Source of the DNA: RGIG4576 sp045656705
GTDB lineage: Bacteria > Bacteroidota > Bacteroidia > Bacteroidales > Muribaculaceae
Assembly (NCBI GenBank): GCA_045656705.1
Contig: JAZORR010000033.1
Location: 1-51,456, forward strand
Length of the DNA stretch: 51,456 nt
Direction of reading: 5' to 3'
Within the stretch, counting starts at the first letter, position 1. Every line of letters begins with the position of its first letter. Shown in pieces: positions 9,262 to 18,025 of the stretch. Under the pieces are notes generated by a model, which searched no databases, was not told where the DNA came from, and was given only the letters and a program-made list of their open reading frames with translations. A program made the position numbers and the translations under genes.

Positions 9262-9559
9262 ATATTAGCTTCTTTGTTTCGTCGAGTTCTTTACGAAAAT
9301 AAGGATTTTTCACTACTGAGTCTTCGGTTATGTCTACTTTACGATTAAACAAACTCTCTAAAGCAAATTGGAAACCAAAGAAATTATCGGCATAGTCTAA
9401 TAAATCAATCTTACTTCTATCAAAATCTACCAATAAATCCACATCACTTTCACTATTAAATTTATCGGTCAATATTGAACCAAAAGCAAACAATTTGCTT
9501 ACCTTATATTTTTTACATAAGGCTGCTATTTGCTCCATATTTAACTCTATCAATTTCAT
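9254..9559 (-). CDS. mntA: MntA-like minimal nucleotidyltransferase antitoxin
   Basis: The 101-residue product has the nucleotidyltransferase signature GSX10DXD exactly (Gly27-Ser28, Asp39, Asp41), with a further acidic residue in the LLVDFD strand. MntA enzymes transfer AMP to the tyrosine of HepT and so neutralise it. The gene is first in the mntA-hepT-helicase operon. A -7 box lies at 9580-9587, and the intergenic region is shared with the terminator of the Tricorn gene upstream. Confidence 0.85.
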   Translation of the reverse strand: MKLIELNMEQIAALCKKYKVSKLFAFGSILTDKFNSESDVDLLVDFDRSKIDLLDYADNFFGFQFALESLFNRKVDITEDSVVKNPYFRKELDETKKLIYG

Positions 9560-9579
9560 GGCTATTTGAATTTCTTTTA

Positions 9580-9587
9580 CAAATATA
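9580..9587 (-). promoter_or_regulatory. -7 box for the mntA operon
   Basis: TATATTTG on the minus strand, 20 bp before the mntA ATG, matches TAnnTTTG. No clear -33 element is seen. Confidence 0.45.
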
Positions 9588-9621
9588 GGGATAATCTTTT
9601 AGATATAACACTTTGCGATGC

Positions 9622-9659
9622 AAAAAATATGGTGATTGCGATGAAAACGCAACCACCAT
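9622..9659 (-). terminator. Terminator of the Tricorn-like gene
   Basis: A 12-bp stem with one wobble pair (9629-9640 with 9648-9659) is followed on the minus strand by a T-rich run at 9622-9628. It separates the Tricorn gene from the mntA operon. Confidence 0.75.
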
Positions 9660-9686
9660 TACATTTTATTCAGAAGTTATTTGGTT

Positions 9687-12600
9687 TTACTTCTTTTTGA
9701 GGTCTTTAAGGAGTTCTTCTACTGCGACGCGTAGTTGGGTATCTTCGCCCTTCACGATAGTTTCTGGTGAGTTAGCTACTTTCACATCTGGTTCGAGTTG
9801 TTTATTTTCGAGATAACTACCATCTTCCACGCGATAACCTACGATAGGAATACCGAACACGAGTGTTGGATCTTGCAATGTTTCCCAAGATACACTTGTC
9901 ATAGTTCCTGGCACAGGCATACCCACAAGTTTACCAAGTTTGTTGAATTTATACACATAAGGTGTACCATGTGCATTGCTATAGTTGGCTTCACATTGTA
10001 GCATAATGCTCGGCTTATTCCAACGACGGCTTGGCATATCACACGCTTCGCGACCACGAATCACTTGAGTGAAATACTTATTTCCGCTGAATAGGATTTC
10101 TACATCTTCGTGAAGACGCCCACCACCATTGAAACGAGTATCGATCACAATACCTTCCTTTTGGTTGTACTTACCAAGAATATCGGAATAGATAGTGCGG
10201 AATGAACCATCGTTCATAGATTGGATGTGAACATATCCAAGACGACCATTTGACCAACGCTCTACATCTGCCTCGCGTTGCTTTACCCAACGAGCATACA
10301 TCAAACTACCCAATGCATCCTTTGTGATAGGAAGCACCACTTCGTCCCAACGAGAATCGTCGGCAGGATTATAGATAGAAACAAGAGTCTTCTTGCCAGC
10401 AAGACCATTGAGCACTGAGGCAAGATTGGTGTTTTCGTTGATTTCTTCGCCATTAATCTTTTCGATCACGCATCCAGCAGTGAGTTTTGTGTTCTTATGG
10501 TCGAATGGACCTTTTTCAATCACTTCAGCCACCTTCAAGCCCTTACCTGTGTGATTCCAATCGTAAAGCAAACCGAAATCGGCAGTTGTTTCGCCACCAG
10601 CAGCACCACCACGATAGCTTGCACCTGTGTGTGATACATTAAGTTCACCAAGAAGTTCGCTTAGCATATCGGCATAGTCGTAATTGTTGCTAATATGAGG
10701 CAAGAATTTAGAATAAGCCTTGTACATCAAATCCCAATCCACACCATGCATATTTTCTTGATAGAAGCGCTTCTTTTCTTGTTTCCACACATGGTCGAAC
10801 ATATAAGCACGCTCTTCGGCCAAGTCCATTTTCAATTCTGCAGTGTAGGTGATAGGAGTCATCTTGCCACCGGCTCCCATCTTGCTCATTCCACGACCAA
10901 GAAGGAACAATGTCTTTCCGTCCTTGCTTGCACCGAATCCTGATGCTTGAGTAGCACCAACCTTGCTTTCTTCACGCTTGCGAAGATCAATCTTCATAAG
11001 TTCAATGCCCTTATCGCCCGAGCGAGTATAGTAAAGGTTTTCACCTTCGCCATCGACGATAGCATCATGGATGTCAGACGAATTGCGAGTCAAGCGAACG
11101 ATGCGGTCGCAGATACCATCAAGTTCGATAACGATATCCTTCTTTTCGTCTTTCTTCTTGTCGCCATCTTTTTTGTCGTCTTTCTTGTCCTTCTTATCGT
11201 CTTTTTTATCCTTTTTGTCTTTATTTGCTTTCTTTTCAGCTTCTTCTTTATCCTTCTTTTGTTGCTTTTCAAGCTCCTTGCGAAGTTCGTAATCTTCCTT
11301 ACTCAATTTATACTTATCGTAAGCATCGTGATTCATGAACACCATCATCACATCCATCAACGAACCCCATGAAGCATGGCTACGCATACCGTAACGATCG
11401 GTTGCAAAAATGATAGCATTACCATCGGCTGTCCAACGAGGACTTACGCTGAAGTATCCACTACCAGTGATGTTTGTTACCTCGCCACCTTGAGCGCTCA
11501 CGATAGCCACATCGCTATATGGATCGTGACCATTACCAATGATTTCCATAGCAAACCACTTGCCATCAGGGCTCCAAGTGTAGTGGAAACCACCATCGGT
11601 GCGATACCAATAAGTGCCATCAGTCACCTGACGAAGTTTCTTAGTATCGAAGTTGTAAACCATAAGTTTGTTTCGATCTTCGATAAACGCCAATTCTTTT
11701 CCATCAGGAGAGAAAGTTGGATAGGTGCGTTCCACCTTGCTATTAGGAAGCATGATTTCTTCCTTGATAGAAGTAGCATTAGGGAAGTTTAGATCTTCCT
11801 TGCGAGTGATTTCGGCTGAATAAAGTTGCCAATTGCCATCGCGTTCGCTTGCATACACGATTTTGCGATTTTCAGGGTGCCAAGTGATACCCTTTTCTGC
11901 AGCTGCAGTATTGGTGATACGCTTAGTAGTGTTATAATCTACCGATGTAACGAACACCTCACCACGAATCACGAAAGCCACTTGCTTTCCATCAGGAGAT
12001 ACTTCCGAACCCGATGCACCACTTGAATACTTAGCCATCAATGGTTTGTTCTCGTCATCGCGAACGATATTGATTTTCACCTTTGCAGGAGATTTACCCA
12101 CGGTTTGTGTATAGATTTCTCCATCGTAAGTGTAGCATAGTTTATCGTCCTTACTTGCCGATAGGAAACGTACAGGATGAGTTTTGAATGCAGTTACAGC
12201 CTTCACTTCAGCTGGATTATCGAGCGAGAACTTATACACATTGAACGAGCCACCTTTGCGTTCGCTCAAGAAATACACAGTCTTTCCGTCGGCTGCCAAC
12301 ACGGGATTACGATCTTCACCGGCACGATTGGTGAGATTGGTGTGCTTACCTGTTGCTACATCATAACGCCACACATCGCGAGTGATTGACGAAGTGTGGT
12401 GCTTACGCCACTCATCTTCAAATCCCTTATTATCTTGATAAAGGAAGAACTTGCCCGACTTGTCGAAGTTCACCATTTCAGCAGGCGTACCGAGCACTTG
12501 CGTAGTGCTTCCACCCTCCACGCTCACAGCATAGAGTTCGGTCATCGCATTTGTAGGGAACATAGCACTTGTGGCAGGATCTTGGATAGATGCCACGAAA

Positions 12601-12965
12601 AGCACTTGCTTGCCATCGGGAGTGAATGCTGTAGGAGTTTCACCCACCGAGTGAGTGGTGAGACGCTTTGCAGCACCACCATTGGCACTCATCACATACA
12701 CATCACGGCTACCATTTCTATCGCTTGCAAAAGCGATTTTCTTGCCATCAGGACTCCACACTGGTGCACAGTCGTAAGATGCTTGGGTGGTGAGTTGCAC
12801 AGCATCGCCACCAGTAGCAACCACCTTGTAGATGTCGCCCTTATAAGTAAACACTATCTCCTCGCCATTAGGAGAAATACTTGCATCACGAAGCCAAAGA
12901 GGCGTCACAGCTCCTGCCGATGCAAAAGCCAATGCCATCACTAAGCTCAATACAGTCTTTTTCAT
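9687..12965 (-). CDS. Tricorn-like S41 family protease, exported
   Basis: The 1092-residue protein has a signal peptide (about 1-19), then WD40-like PD40 propeller repeats with many SPDGK motifs (about 28-540). A lysine/aspartate-rich low-complexity linker (about 565-610) and a short return to propeller repeats come next. After these are the Tricorn core, a PDZ domain (about 795-870) and the S41 catalytic domain. By alignment from memory to Tricorn, the catalytic residues are His779 (VSHTG), Ser996 (NYSNAHG) and Glu1053 (YLENKQLEPD). It probably degrades peptides in the periplasm. The charged linker is common in Bacteroidetes homologues but is unusually repetitive here. The gene stands alone, with its promoter back to back with that of the nitroreductase gene. 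Confidence 0.88.
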   Translation of the reverse strand: MKKTVLSLVMALAFASAGAVTPLWLRDASISPNGEEIVFTYKGDIYKVVATGGDAVQLTTQASYDCAPVWSPDGKKIAFASDRNGSRDVYVMSANGGAAKRLTTHSVGETPTAFTPDGKQVLFVASIQDPATSAMFPTNAMTELYAVSVEGGSTTQVLGTPAEMVNFDKSGKFFLYQDNKGFEDEWRKHHTSSITRDVWRYDVATGKHTNLTNRAGEDRNPVLAADGKTVYFLSERKGGSFNVYKFSLDNPAEVKAVTAFKTHPVRFLSASKDDKLCYTYDGEIYTQTVGKSPAKVKINIVRDDENKPLMAKYSSGASGSEVSPDGKQVAFVIRGEVFVTSVDYNTTKRITNTAAAEKGITWHPENRKIVYASERDGNWQLYSAEITRKEDLNFPNATSIKEEIMLPNSKVERTYPTFSPDGKELAFIEDRNKLMVYNFDTKKLRQVTDGTYWYRTDGGFHYTWSPDGKWFAMEIIGNGHDPYSDVAIVSAQGGEVTNITGSGYFSVSPRWTADGNAIIFATDRYGMRSHASWGSLMDVMMVFMNHDAYDKYKLSKEDYELRKELEKQQKKDKEEAEKKANKDKKDKKDDKKDKKDDKKDGDKKKDEKKDIVIELDGICDRIVRLTRNSSDIHDAIVDGEGENLYYTRSGDKGIELMKIDLRKREESKVGATQASGFGASKDGKTLFLLGRGMSKMGAGGKMTPITYTAELKMDLAEERAYMFDHVWKQEKKRFYQENMHGVDWDLMYKAYSKFLPHISNNYDYADMLSELLGELNVSHTGASYRGGAAGGETTADFGLLYDWNHTGKGLKVAEVIEKGPFDHKNTKLTAGCVIEKINGEEINENTNLASVLNGLAGKKTLVSIYNPADDSRWDEVVLPITKDALGSLMYARWVKQREADVERWSNGRLGYVHIQSMNDGSFRTIYSDILGKYNQKEGIVIDTRFNGGGRLHEDVEILFSGNKYFTQVIRGREACDMPSRRWNKPSIMLQCEANYSNAHGTPYVYKFNKLGKLVGMPVPGTMTSVSWETLQDPTLVFGIPIVGYRVEDGSYLENKQLEPDVKVANSPETIVKGEDTQLRVAVEELLKDLKKK

Positions 12966-13001
12966 ATTCTATAGTTTTTTGTTACTTTTCAATTATCTCT
13001 G

Positions 13002-13032
13002 CAAAGGTTATTCTCACCTTTTCGGTTACAAA
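13002..13032 (-). promoter_or_regulatory. Promoter of the Tricorn-like gene
   Basis: TTTG (13029-13032), 19 bp, then AACCTTTG (13002-13009) on the minus strand. The -7 box has one mismatch to TAnnTTTG. Confidence 0.5.
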
Positions 13033-13044
13033 TTTAATATTAAA

Positions 13045-13076
13045 TTTGTTATTTTCATCACTTTGCACTACCTTTG
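13045..13076 (+). promoter_or_regulatory. Promoter of the nitroreductase operon
   Basis: TTTG (13045-13048), 20 bp, then TACCTTTG (13069-13076), 29 bp before the ATG at 13106. It lies within about 15 bp of the divergent Tricorn promoter, so one regulator could affect both. Confidence 0.6.
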
Positions 13077-13105
13077 AATGATACTTTTATTTAATATTCG
13101 CATTT

Positions 13106-13708
13106 ATGAAATTGAAATCATTAATTTTAGGAACTATTTTGCTTATGACATCGTGCAACATAACTGCTCAAGACATTCAGTTGCCTGAGCCAACTCGCCA
13201 AGGTGGTATGCCTCTTATGGAAGCCGTAAACAATCGCCATTCATCGCGCGAATTCACCGATGCTACTCTCACTCCTCAACAATTGAGTGATATGCTATGG
13301 ATTTCGTGTGGATACAATCGCCCAGAGATGCGCACCGTGGCCACCGCTCTCAATCGACAAGAAATGAGTGCCTACATTATCACTCCCGAGGCTGTGTATC
13401 GCTACGAGCCAAAGGAAAACAAACTTATCCATGTGAATGGTGGCGACCATCGCGATGTGTGTGCTATGCAAGACTATACCAAGGCTGCCCCTCTCAATGT
13501 GGCTCTTGTGGCCGATATCGCTAAGCAAATGAAACCTGAATTTGCTGCTATGACTGTGGGTGCTATGAGCAACAATATCTACCTTTGGTGTGCAAGTGAA
13601 GGACTCAACACTGTGGTGCGTGCAAGTTTCGACCAAGAAGGATTGAAGAAGGCTCTTAAACTTAACGACACAGAAAGCGTGCTTCTCGTTCAAACCGTAG
13701 GCAAATAA
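13106..13708 (+). CDS. SagB/nitroreductase-family flavoprotein, exported
   Basis: The 200-residue protein starts with a signal ending in LMTSC, so it may be a lipoprotein (Cys17) or be cleaved near TAQ. The rest matches the nitroreductase fold: RHSSREF near the start for FMN phosphate contact, the SGYNRP-like region (SCGYNRP), GAMSNNIYLWCASEGL in the middle, and a final VQTVGK. These enzymes use FMN to oxidise or reduce small molecules with NAD(P)H; the substrate is unknown. Export of a flavin nitroreductase is common in Bacteroidales. It is first in a five-gene plus-strand operon ending at 17534. Confidence 0.8.
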   Translation: MKLKSLILGTILLMTSCNITAQDIQLPEPTRQGGMPLMEAVNNRHSSREFTDATLTPQQLSDMLWISCGYNRPEMRTVATALNRQEMSAYIITPEAVYRYEPKENKLIHVNGGDHRDVCAMQDYTKAAPLNVALVADIAKQMKPEFAAMTVGAMSNNIYLWCASEGLNTVVRASFDQEGLKKALKLNDTESVLLVQTVGK

Positions 13709-13728
13709 GGAAGGGAACTGATAACGAT

Positions 13729-14463
13729 ATGCTACATCTATTGAAACATCTATCGCTCGTCATTACAAGCATTGTAGTAATGGTGTCGTGTGGTGCGCCA
13801 CCAAACGAAAATGGCAAGCCACAAATCAACCCCGACCGTAACAAAGCCAAAGAGGTGACATTATTCACTGCCGCCGATGCCGAAGATGTGGACCGCGTGC
13901 ATAATGTGAAGACGCGTGGCGTGGGACGCTCGCTCGGATTGACTTTCAATGATAAGAACGATGTGCAATTTTCAGCTGCACAAGCCATAGGCATCAATCC
14001 TGTGAATAGCATTCGTGATGCCTACCACATCGGTCGTCCTATTGTGAAGATACATTCGTGCGACGATTACATCGTAGACGAACTCACCCACTCTATGCCC
14101 TACCTTGTGCCAGAGGCTGCCACTTTGCTCAGCGACATTGGCAAGGCTTTCACCGACACTGTTGTGGCTCGTGGGGGCAAGGATTGCAAAATCATAGTCA
14201 CAAGTGTGCTTCGCACCGACAACACCATAAGCAGCCTTCGACGTCGCAATCGCAATGCCATCGAGGCTTCGTGCCATGTATACGGCACCACCTTCGATGT
14301 GAGTTGGCGTAGATTTCATCACACCGACTCCACCTACATTATGAGCACCGAAGACCTGAAGAATATTCTCGGCGAAGTGCTCTACAAATTGCGTGCCGAC
14401 GGACGATGCTACGTAAAGTTTGAACGCAAACAAAGTTGTTTCCATATCACCACAAGGCGATAA
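13729..14463 (+). CDS. Lipoprotein with M15-like peptidase domain (DUF5715 type)
   Basis: The 244-residue product has a lipoprotein signal (VMVSC, Cys21). The C-terminal half has the layout of zinc D-Ala-D-Ala peptidases of the M15/VanY type: TSVLRT, an HxxGxxxD-like motif in ASCHVYGTTFDVSW giving a His and an Asp ligand, and a last His in CFHITTR. It may trim peptidoglycan peptides in the periplasm. Bacteroidales proteins with this layout are often called DUF5715. It lies 20 nt after the nitroreductase gene. Confidence 0.68.
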   Translation: MLHLLKHLSLVITSIVVMVSCGAPPNENGKPQINPDRNKAKEVTLFTAADAEDVDRVHNVKTRGVGRSLGLTFNDKNDVQFSAAQAIGINPVNSIRDAYHIGRPIVKIHSCDDYIVDELTHSMPYLVPEAATLLSDIGKAFTDTVVARGGKDCKIIVTSVLRTDNTISSLRRRNRNAIEASCHVYGTTFDVSWRRFHHTDSTYIMSTEDLKNILGEVLYKLRADGRCYVKFERKQSCFHITTRR

Positions 14464-14535
14464 CGAGGCACTTTCACCTTTTGCAATGGGGGAAACCCAC
14501 AATTACACATTTAATTCACAGCAAAAACCATACTT

Positions 14536-15276
14536 ATGAATATTTCCATAGAGCAAGCTATAGAATATTACCTCAACACAACCAAACGCACCGAGTTTCA
14601 CCTCAGCACAGCACTCATCGATATGGACGGAGTGCTTTACGACTCTATGCCATATCACACTATCGCTTGGCACCGCATGGCCACCGAATTGGGCATCAAA
14701 GCCACTCGCGAGGAATTTTACCTCTACGAGGGAATGACGGGCGCTGCCACCATTCGTATGCTCTTCAAGCGCGCATTCGGTCGTGAAGATATCACCGACG
14801 AGGAGGCGAAAGAACTCTATGCTCGCAAAGCCAAATACTTCGTGGAGATAGCCGAGCGAAAACCCATTGCCGATGCTCCACGCATGACTTCTATCTTGCG
14901 TGATAACGAAATAGAGCGTGTATTGGTCACTGGCTCGGGACAATTGGACCTACTCAATTCGCTTAAAAACGATTACCCTAATATATTCGACGACGACAAG
15001 CGTGTGACTGCTCTCGATGTGAAATATGGCAAACCAAATCCCGAGCCCTACCTCAAGGGTATGGACAAGGTGAATCGCAAGCCCAATGAATGTATGGTGG
15101 TGGAAAATGCTCCTCTCGGAGTACAAGCAGGCAAAGATGCCGGATGCTTCGTGGTGGCAGTTACCACCGGACCTATCCCTGTGGCTGCAATGGAGGCTGC
15201 TGGCGCTCACATTGTGTTCGATTCGATGACCGAATTTGCCGACAATCTGCCTACACTCATCAATGCACTGAAATAA
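14536..15276 (+). CDS. HAD-superfamily phosphatase or phosphoglucomutase-like protein
   Basis: The 246-residue protein has all four HAD motifs: DMDGVLYDS (nucleophile Asp29), VTGSG, a lysine in KYGKPNPEPY, and ENAPLGVQAGKDAG. The helical cap between motifs I and II is of the beta-phosphoglucomutase type. It is probably a cytoplasmic sugar phosphatase or mutase. It ends 4 nt before aroB, so the two are made together; a direct link to the shikimate pathway is not established. Confidence 0.85.
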   Translation: MNISIEQAIEYYLNTTKRTEFHLSTALIDMDGVLYDSMPYHTIAWHRMATELGIKATREEFYLYEGMTGAATIRMLFKRAFGREDITDEEAKELYARKAKYFVEIAERKPIADAPRMTSILRDNEIERVLVTGSGQLDLLNSLKNDYPNIFDDDKRVTALDVKYGKPNPEPYLKGMDKVNRKPNECMVVENAPLGVQAGKDAGCFVVAVTTGPIPVAAMEAAGAHIVFDSMTEFADNLPTLINALK

Positions 15277-15280
15277 AAAT

Positions 15281-16339
15281 ATGGCACAAAATATCATTTT
15301 CACCAACGAAATAAGCCAAGCCCTCAACGAAGTGCTTGACTCCGTAGAATACAATCGTCTTTTCGTCCTCACCGACGAGAATACACTTCATTATGTGTTG
15401 CCCAAATTTGCCGAGGTGCTATCTCTACGCCAAGCCACCATTATCACCATCCCAGCAGGCGATGTGAATAAAAATATTGACAGTCTTGCACAGGTGTGGC
15501 GTGAATTGGGCGAAGGTGGTGGCATTCGCCATTCGCTACTCGTGAACCTCGGTGGTGGAATGGTTACCGACCTCGGAGGTTTCGCCGCATCCACCTTCAA
15601 GCGTGGCATTCGCTTTATCAATATCCCCACCACTCTGCTCAGTGCAGTAGATGCTGCCGTAGGTGGCAAAACGGGTATCAATTTCAACGGACTGAAAAAC
15701 GAAGTGGGCGTATTCAACGAGGCTCATTCCGTACTCATTTCCACACTGCCACTTTTCACCCTGCCTATAGAAGAAGTGAAGAGTGGATTTGCCGAAATGC
15801 TGAAGCACGGATTGCTCAAAGATGCCCACACATTCAATCGCTTGCTACAATACGACTTCGACCAGCACAATGCCGAGCATCTGCTCACCTTGCTCGAAGA
15901 ATCGGTGAACGTGAAACGCGAAATAGTTGCCATCGATCCCCACGAGCGAGGTATTCGTCGTGCATTGAACCTCGGTCACACAGTGGGCCATGCCTTCGAG
16001 AGTCTCGCTATGCAACGCCAAGCACCCATCCCTCACGGATATGCCGTGGCTTGGGGCATGGTGGTGGAACTCATCATCTCACACATAATGCTCAAGTTCT
16101 CCAGTGCCACACTTCATCGCTATGCCGATTTCGTATATCAAAATTATGGTGCATTCCACATCACTTGCGACGATTATCCTCTTCTCATCTCGCTCATGCA
16201 ACACGACAAGAAGAGCCTACAAGGCGAAATGAATTTCTCCCTGCTTGCCGATGTGGGCGATATCAAAATCAATTGTGTGGCGAGCGACGATGATGTGAAA
16301 GCAGCACTCGACATTTATCGCGACCTTATGCACATTTAA
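15281..16339 (+). CDS. aroB: 3-dehydroquinate synthase
   Basis: The 352-residue protein matches AroB in length and motifs: the NAD-binding GGGMVTDLGGF, PTTLLSAVDAAVGGKTGIN, and metal ligands in GFAEMLKHG (Glu), LNLGHTVGHAFE (His) and PIPHGYAVAWGM (His). It converts DAHP to 3-dehydroquinate in aromatic amino acid synthesis. The gene follows the HAD gene by 4 nt and precedes the NrdG-like gene by 19 nt. Confidence 0.95.
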   Translation: MAQNIIFTNEISQALNEVLDSVEYNRLFVLTDENTLHYVLPKFAEVLSLRQATIITIPAGDVNKNIDSLAQVWRELGEGGGIRHSLLVNLGGGMVTDLGGFAASTFKRGIRFINIPTTLLSAVDAAVGGKTGINFNGLKNEVGVFNEAHSVLISTLPLFTLPIEEVKSGFAEMLKHGLLKDAHTFNRLLQYDFDQHNAEHLLTLLEESVNVKREIVAIDPHERGIRRALNLGHTVGHAFESLAMQRQAPIPHGYAVAWGMVVELIISHIMLKFSSATLHRYADFVYQNYGAFHITCDDYPLLISLMQHDKKSLQGEMNFSLLADVGDIKINCVASDDDVKAALDIYRDLMHI

Positions 16340-16358
16340 CCCCCCATTCAACCCGACT

Positions 16359-17534
16359 ATGCTTAAATATCACACTACCGACATATCTTGCCGTGTTATT
16401 CCCAACGAGGTTACACTCCTATTCAATATCACTGGATGCACCATCAAATGCCCTGGTTGCAACGAACGCACCCTATGGAAAGACAAGGGTACGCCACTCA
16501 CAGTGAGCGAGGTGCGCACCATAGTGCAAAACTACTACTGTGGCATCACATGCGTATGCTTCATGGGAGGCGAACACGCTCCGCAAGAAATCAACGCCCT
16601 TGCTCGCTTTGTGAAGAATCACTTCGCAGGCATTCGCACTGCGTGGTATTCGGGACTCGATGAGATAGCCAAGGAAATAGACTATTGCAATTTCAATTAC
16701 CTAAAAACAGGTTCGTATCAGGCATTCCGTGGAGCATTGGGCACAGTGGGCACCAACCAACGAGTGTTTGAAGTCACCGAAGACTGTTCACTCATCGATA
16801 TCACCGACAAATACATTCGCACCGAACCCGATGAGGTGCGTGTGCTCGACATTGTGAAGGAAGATGAAATCACAGAAGAATCGCAAGACGATAATATAGG
16901 TGACGAAATGCCTATCGATAGCGATACCGATGACAATGACGAACTCATAGTAGAAATTGAGGCTACCCCAATAGATGAGAGCGAGGAAATCACTGCCACT
17001 GAATCAAGCGAAGATTCCGAACACGATACAATAGACCTCAACGAGGAAGCATCTGCCGAAGTTACTCCTATTGAGGAAGAAACTAATATCCCTGAGGAGG
17101 AAACCGAAAGCACACCATCTGCCGAAGAAACCCCTCAACCCAAACCAGCAAAGAAGAAAAAAACAAAGAAGAAGAAACCTTCTAATAAACCCGTAGTCGA
17201 TGGCGAAGCATCAACTCCTGAAGTGGAGACTGGGGATTCTACACTGAAAGATTTGGAACCTAAACTGCCTACTCCTAAAGATGCTGAGCCAAAGGATTCA
17301 GCAACAAAAACTATGCCAAAAGAAAAAGCTGACAAGGCAAAGAAAGCAGAGTCCAAGACTGAAGAACCTAAGGCAAAGGATGACGAACAAAAAAATGCTG
17401 AATCAAAGGCAAAAAATACTGAGCAAAAAGATGTAGTGCCTAAAGTTAAAGATGGAACTTCAAAGCCAAAAGACAATAAGCCAAAAGCAGCAGACACCCC
17501 ATCCCACCCTGACGGCATCATTATGGAGATATAA
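16359..17534 (+). CDS. NrdG-like radical SAM activase with a long charged C-terminal tail
   Basis: Residues 1-150 resemble anaerobic ribonucleotide reductase activating protein: CTIKCPGC gives the radical SAM CX3CX2C site, CFMGGEH stands where GGEP usually sits, and the domain ends near TNQRVFEV. NrdG is normally about 150-170 residues. Here about 225 extra residues follow: an acidic stretch (about 165-260), a lysine-rich patch (KKKKTKKKKP), then degenerate Lys/Glu/Pro repeats, ending SHPDGIIMEI. The tail must be disordered. No nrdD is in the window. The enzyme would generate a glycyl radical with S-adenosylmethionine, but its partner is not shown. Confidence 0.72.
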   Translation: MLKYHTTDISCRVIPNEVTLLFNITGCTIKCPGCNERTLWKDKGTPLTVSEVRTIVQNYYCGITCVCFMGGEHAPQEINALARFVKNHFAGIRTAWYSGLDEIAKEIDYCNFNYLKTGSYQAFRGALGTVGTNQRVFEVTEDCSLIDITDKYIRTEPDEVRVLDIVKEDEITEESQDDNIGDEMPIDSDTDDNDELIVEIEATPIDESEEITATESSEDSEHDTIDLNEEASAEVTPIEEETNIPEEETESTPSAEETPQPKPAKKKKTKKKKPSNKPVVDGEASTPEVETGDSTLKDLEPKLPTPKDAEPKDSATKTMPKEKADKAKKAESKTEEPKAKDDEQKNAESKAKNTEQKDVVPKVKDGTSKPKDNKPKAADTPSHPDGIIMEI

Positions 17535-17570
17535 AAACGAAGTATATATAAGTTACACATTTTAAGGTTA

Positions 17571-17604
17571 CAAGGCGGCAAAATTACTACCGCCTTGTTT
17601 TATT
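17571..17604 (+). terminator. Terminator of the nitroreductase-aroB-nrdG operon
   Basis: CAAGGCGG (17571-17578) pairs with CCGCCTTG (17590-17597), followed by TTTTATTTA. It ends the plus-strand operon 37 bp after the last stop. Confidence 0.8.
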
Positions 17605-17785
17605 TATATAACACTACAATTATATATCACATAAATTTTATAAATTGTATGATAATCACATCTTTCTTTGAATATTAAACTAAATAACATCAACAATATC
17701 AAAGAGGAGAAGTGTTTTTTAAAAGAATTTCCGATTTCCAAGAGCCATTTAAAAAAATAAGCAAAAACAGCCTTTTTTTCGCCAT

Positions 17786-17833
17786 GGTTATCCTTTTTAA
17801 GGAAACTTTTGCGTGAAAATGGCTGTAACTTTG
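17786..17833 (+). promoter_or_regulatory. Orphan promoter with shared upstream element, copy 1
   Basis: A 25-bp block (17786-17810) is identical to the reverse complement of 30838-30862; its core is TTATCCTTTTTAAGGAAAC. A -7 box, TAACTTTG, starts 38 bp after the first base of that core (17826-17833). No gene lies downstream on the plus strand: the next gene, at 18026, is on the other strand. Confidence 0.5.
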
Positions 17834-17839
17834 CATCGT

Positions 17840-17967
17840 TTTTGTGTGGTTTTGGGATTTTTTAGACATAACGACAAAAAGCAGATTTTTTTGTGGATAT
17901 CGAGGACGTATGTGCATTATTAACATAGTATACCCCACAAATTAACTTTCGCTGCATTGTGGGGTAT
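17840..17967 (+). ncRNA. Candidate small RNA in the convergent gap before aspD
   Basis: The interval runs from just after the orphan -7 box to a perfect 10-bp hairpin (ATACCCCACA at 17930-17939 with 17958-17967). The hairpin lacks a strong T-run, so termination is uncertain. The short minus-strand ORF over 17699-17938 has no family resemblance and looks spurious. A second small inverted repeat, AATAACTT/AAGTTATT, lies at 17969-17998. The rest of 17605-17785 shows nothing I can name. Confidence 0.25.
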
Positions 17968-18025
17968 AAATAACTTAATTTGCGTAGGCAAAGTTATTAC
18001 CACTTATCGGCACACGGAAAGAGCG

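Noticed and set aside
11071..11372. Plus-strand ORFs rich in Ser/Phe/Leu opposite the Tricorn gene
   Set aside because: They are the reverse of its Lys/Asp-rich linker, a common artefact of low-complexity coding sequence.
17699..17938. 79-codon minus-strand ORF
   Set aside because: Overlaps the promoter-linked repeat and a hairpin, has no recognisable family and no promoter of its own.
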